This document shows positions 13,679 through 14,036 of a stretch of DNA of 14,036 nucleotides, piece after piece. The position numbers and the translations under genes were made by a program. Under the pieces are notes generated by a model that did not search any database, was not told the origin of the DNA, and saw only the letters and a program-made list of their open reading frames with translations. This DNA is from Stenotrophomonas maltophilia. GTDB taxonomy: Bacteria > Pseudomonadota > Gammaproteobacteria > Xanthomonadales > Xanthomonadaceae. The DNA is taken from the NCBI GenBank assembly GCA_002435595.1, contig DJBL01000103.1, positions 1 through 14,036 of the forward strand. The letters run 5' to 3'. How positions within the stretch are numbered: the first letter of the stretch is position 1; each line of letters starts with the position of its first letter.

Positions 13679-14036
13679 TCAAGGTCCCGAAGGATATAGA
13701 GGCGCCAGCCCATTGTTTTCCGCCACCGCGACCGGCTGCCAGTGCGGTCCGTCATGGAAGGCACGGCGCAGGGCCTGGCGTGCGGCGGCCACGTCCCCGC
13801 CCTGTCCGGACCAGCGCGCCCGCTGCATCGCCAGCAGGGCCTGGCGCTGGTCGGGATCGGCCAACCGCGCCAGCAGCGCCTCCAGGCCCTGCACCCGGCC
13901 CATCGCAGCCAGCAACGCGATGATCTCGTCCAGGCCCTGGCTTTCCATGGCCCGGCGCAGTTCGGCACGCGACACCGTGGCCAGGGGAACGGCGGCCACG
14001 CCCGGCGCCGCGGTGGCCGCCCGGTCGCGCCGGGCG
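13679..14036 (-). CDS. C-terminal part of a BatD-like protein (runs off right edge)
   Basis: The minus-strand frame is open from the right edge to a TGA at 13679, giving the last 118 residues of a longer protein. The first residues in view are basic (ARRDRA), as often seen just after a membrane helix. A helical, Ala/Leu-rich domain follows: RAELRRAMESQGLDEIIALL, DPDQRQALLAMQRARW and AAARQALRRAF. The end is NGLAPLYPSGP. This cytoplasmic helical tail with a PLYP-type ending reminds me of the C-terminus of BatD oxygen-tolerance proteins of Xanthomonadaceae, but the diagnostic domains are outside the window, so the name is tentative. GTG codons inside this stretch are not likely starts because the frame continues to the edge. 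An overlapping frame at 13645-13968 is Trp/Arg-rich and is rejected. Confidence 0.5.
   Translation of the reverse strand, partial: ARRDRAATAAPGVAAVPLATVSRAELRRAMESQGLDEIIALLAAMGRVQGLEALLARLADPDQRQALLAMQRARWSGQGGDVAAARQALRRAFHDGPHWQPVAVAENNGLAPLYPSGP

Overview
The window looks like a core chromosomal segment of a high-GC gammaproteobacterium of the Xanthomonadaceae, most likely Stenotrophomonas. The reasons are the gene families, the GC-rich codon use throughout, and short palindromes headed by GTAG that resemble the repeat family described in S. maltophilia. I see no prophage, insertion sequence, tRNA, rRNA or CRISPR array. The assignment rests on recognition by eye, not on a search.

Layout, left to right. 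The 5' part of a DUF2339-type membrane protein gene leaves the left edge (minus). Next come glycolytic gap (minus) with its own terminator, and divergent ompW (plus) with a perfect FNR/Anr-type site upstream and a strong terminator. An Asp/Glu racemase-family gene (minus) is followed by a divergent two-gene unit (plus): a secreted S1/P1 zinc nuclease and a persulfide-dioxygenase-like metallo-beta-lactamase-fold enzyme. A GTAG palindrome separates these from a tightly overlapping three-gene operon (minus): a BlaI-type repressor, an M56 metallopeptidase with a C-terminal TonB-like domain, and a TonB_C-like lipoprotein. Divergent from it are a flavin reductase-like gene and a large acetyl-CoA hydrolase/transferase-family gene (plus). 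Transketolase (minus) follows, converging on that pair across a GTAG element and a long terminator hairpin. A 398-bp gene-free stretch, an SLC1-type dicarboxylate/amino acid symporter (minus) and the 3' end of a BatD-like gene (minus) complete the window.

Function. gap and tkt supply glycolysis and the non-oxidative pentose phosphate/Calvin-type interconversions. OmpW and the FNR-like site suggest control by oxygen. The most system-like locus is the BlaI-M56-lipoprotein operon. It has a good promoter overlapped by one operator-like palindrome and a second palindrome over the ribosome binding site and start codon. There is no beta-lactamase gene nearby, and the M56 protein carries a TonB-type domain where BlaR1 carries a penicillin sensor. 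This suggests a proteolysis-controlled envelope response with an unknown signal.

Most of the window is ordinary housekeeping sequence. I found no convincing evidence for a wholly new system; the findings are mainly regulatory architecture and unusual family variants.
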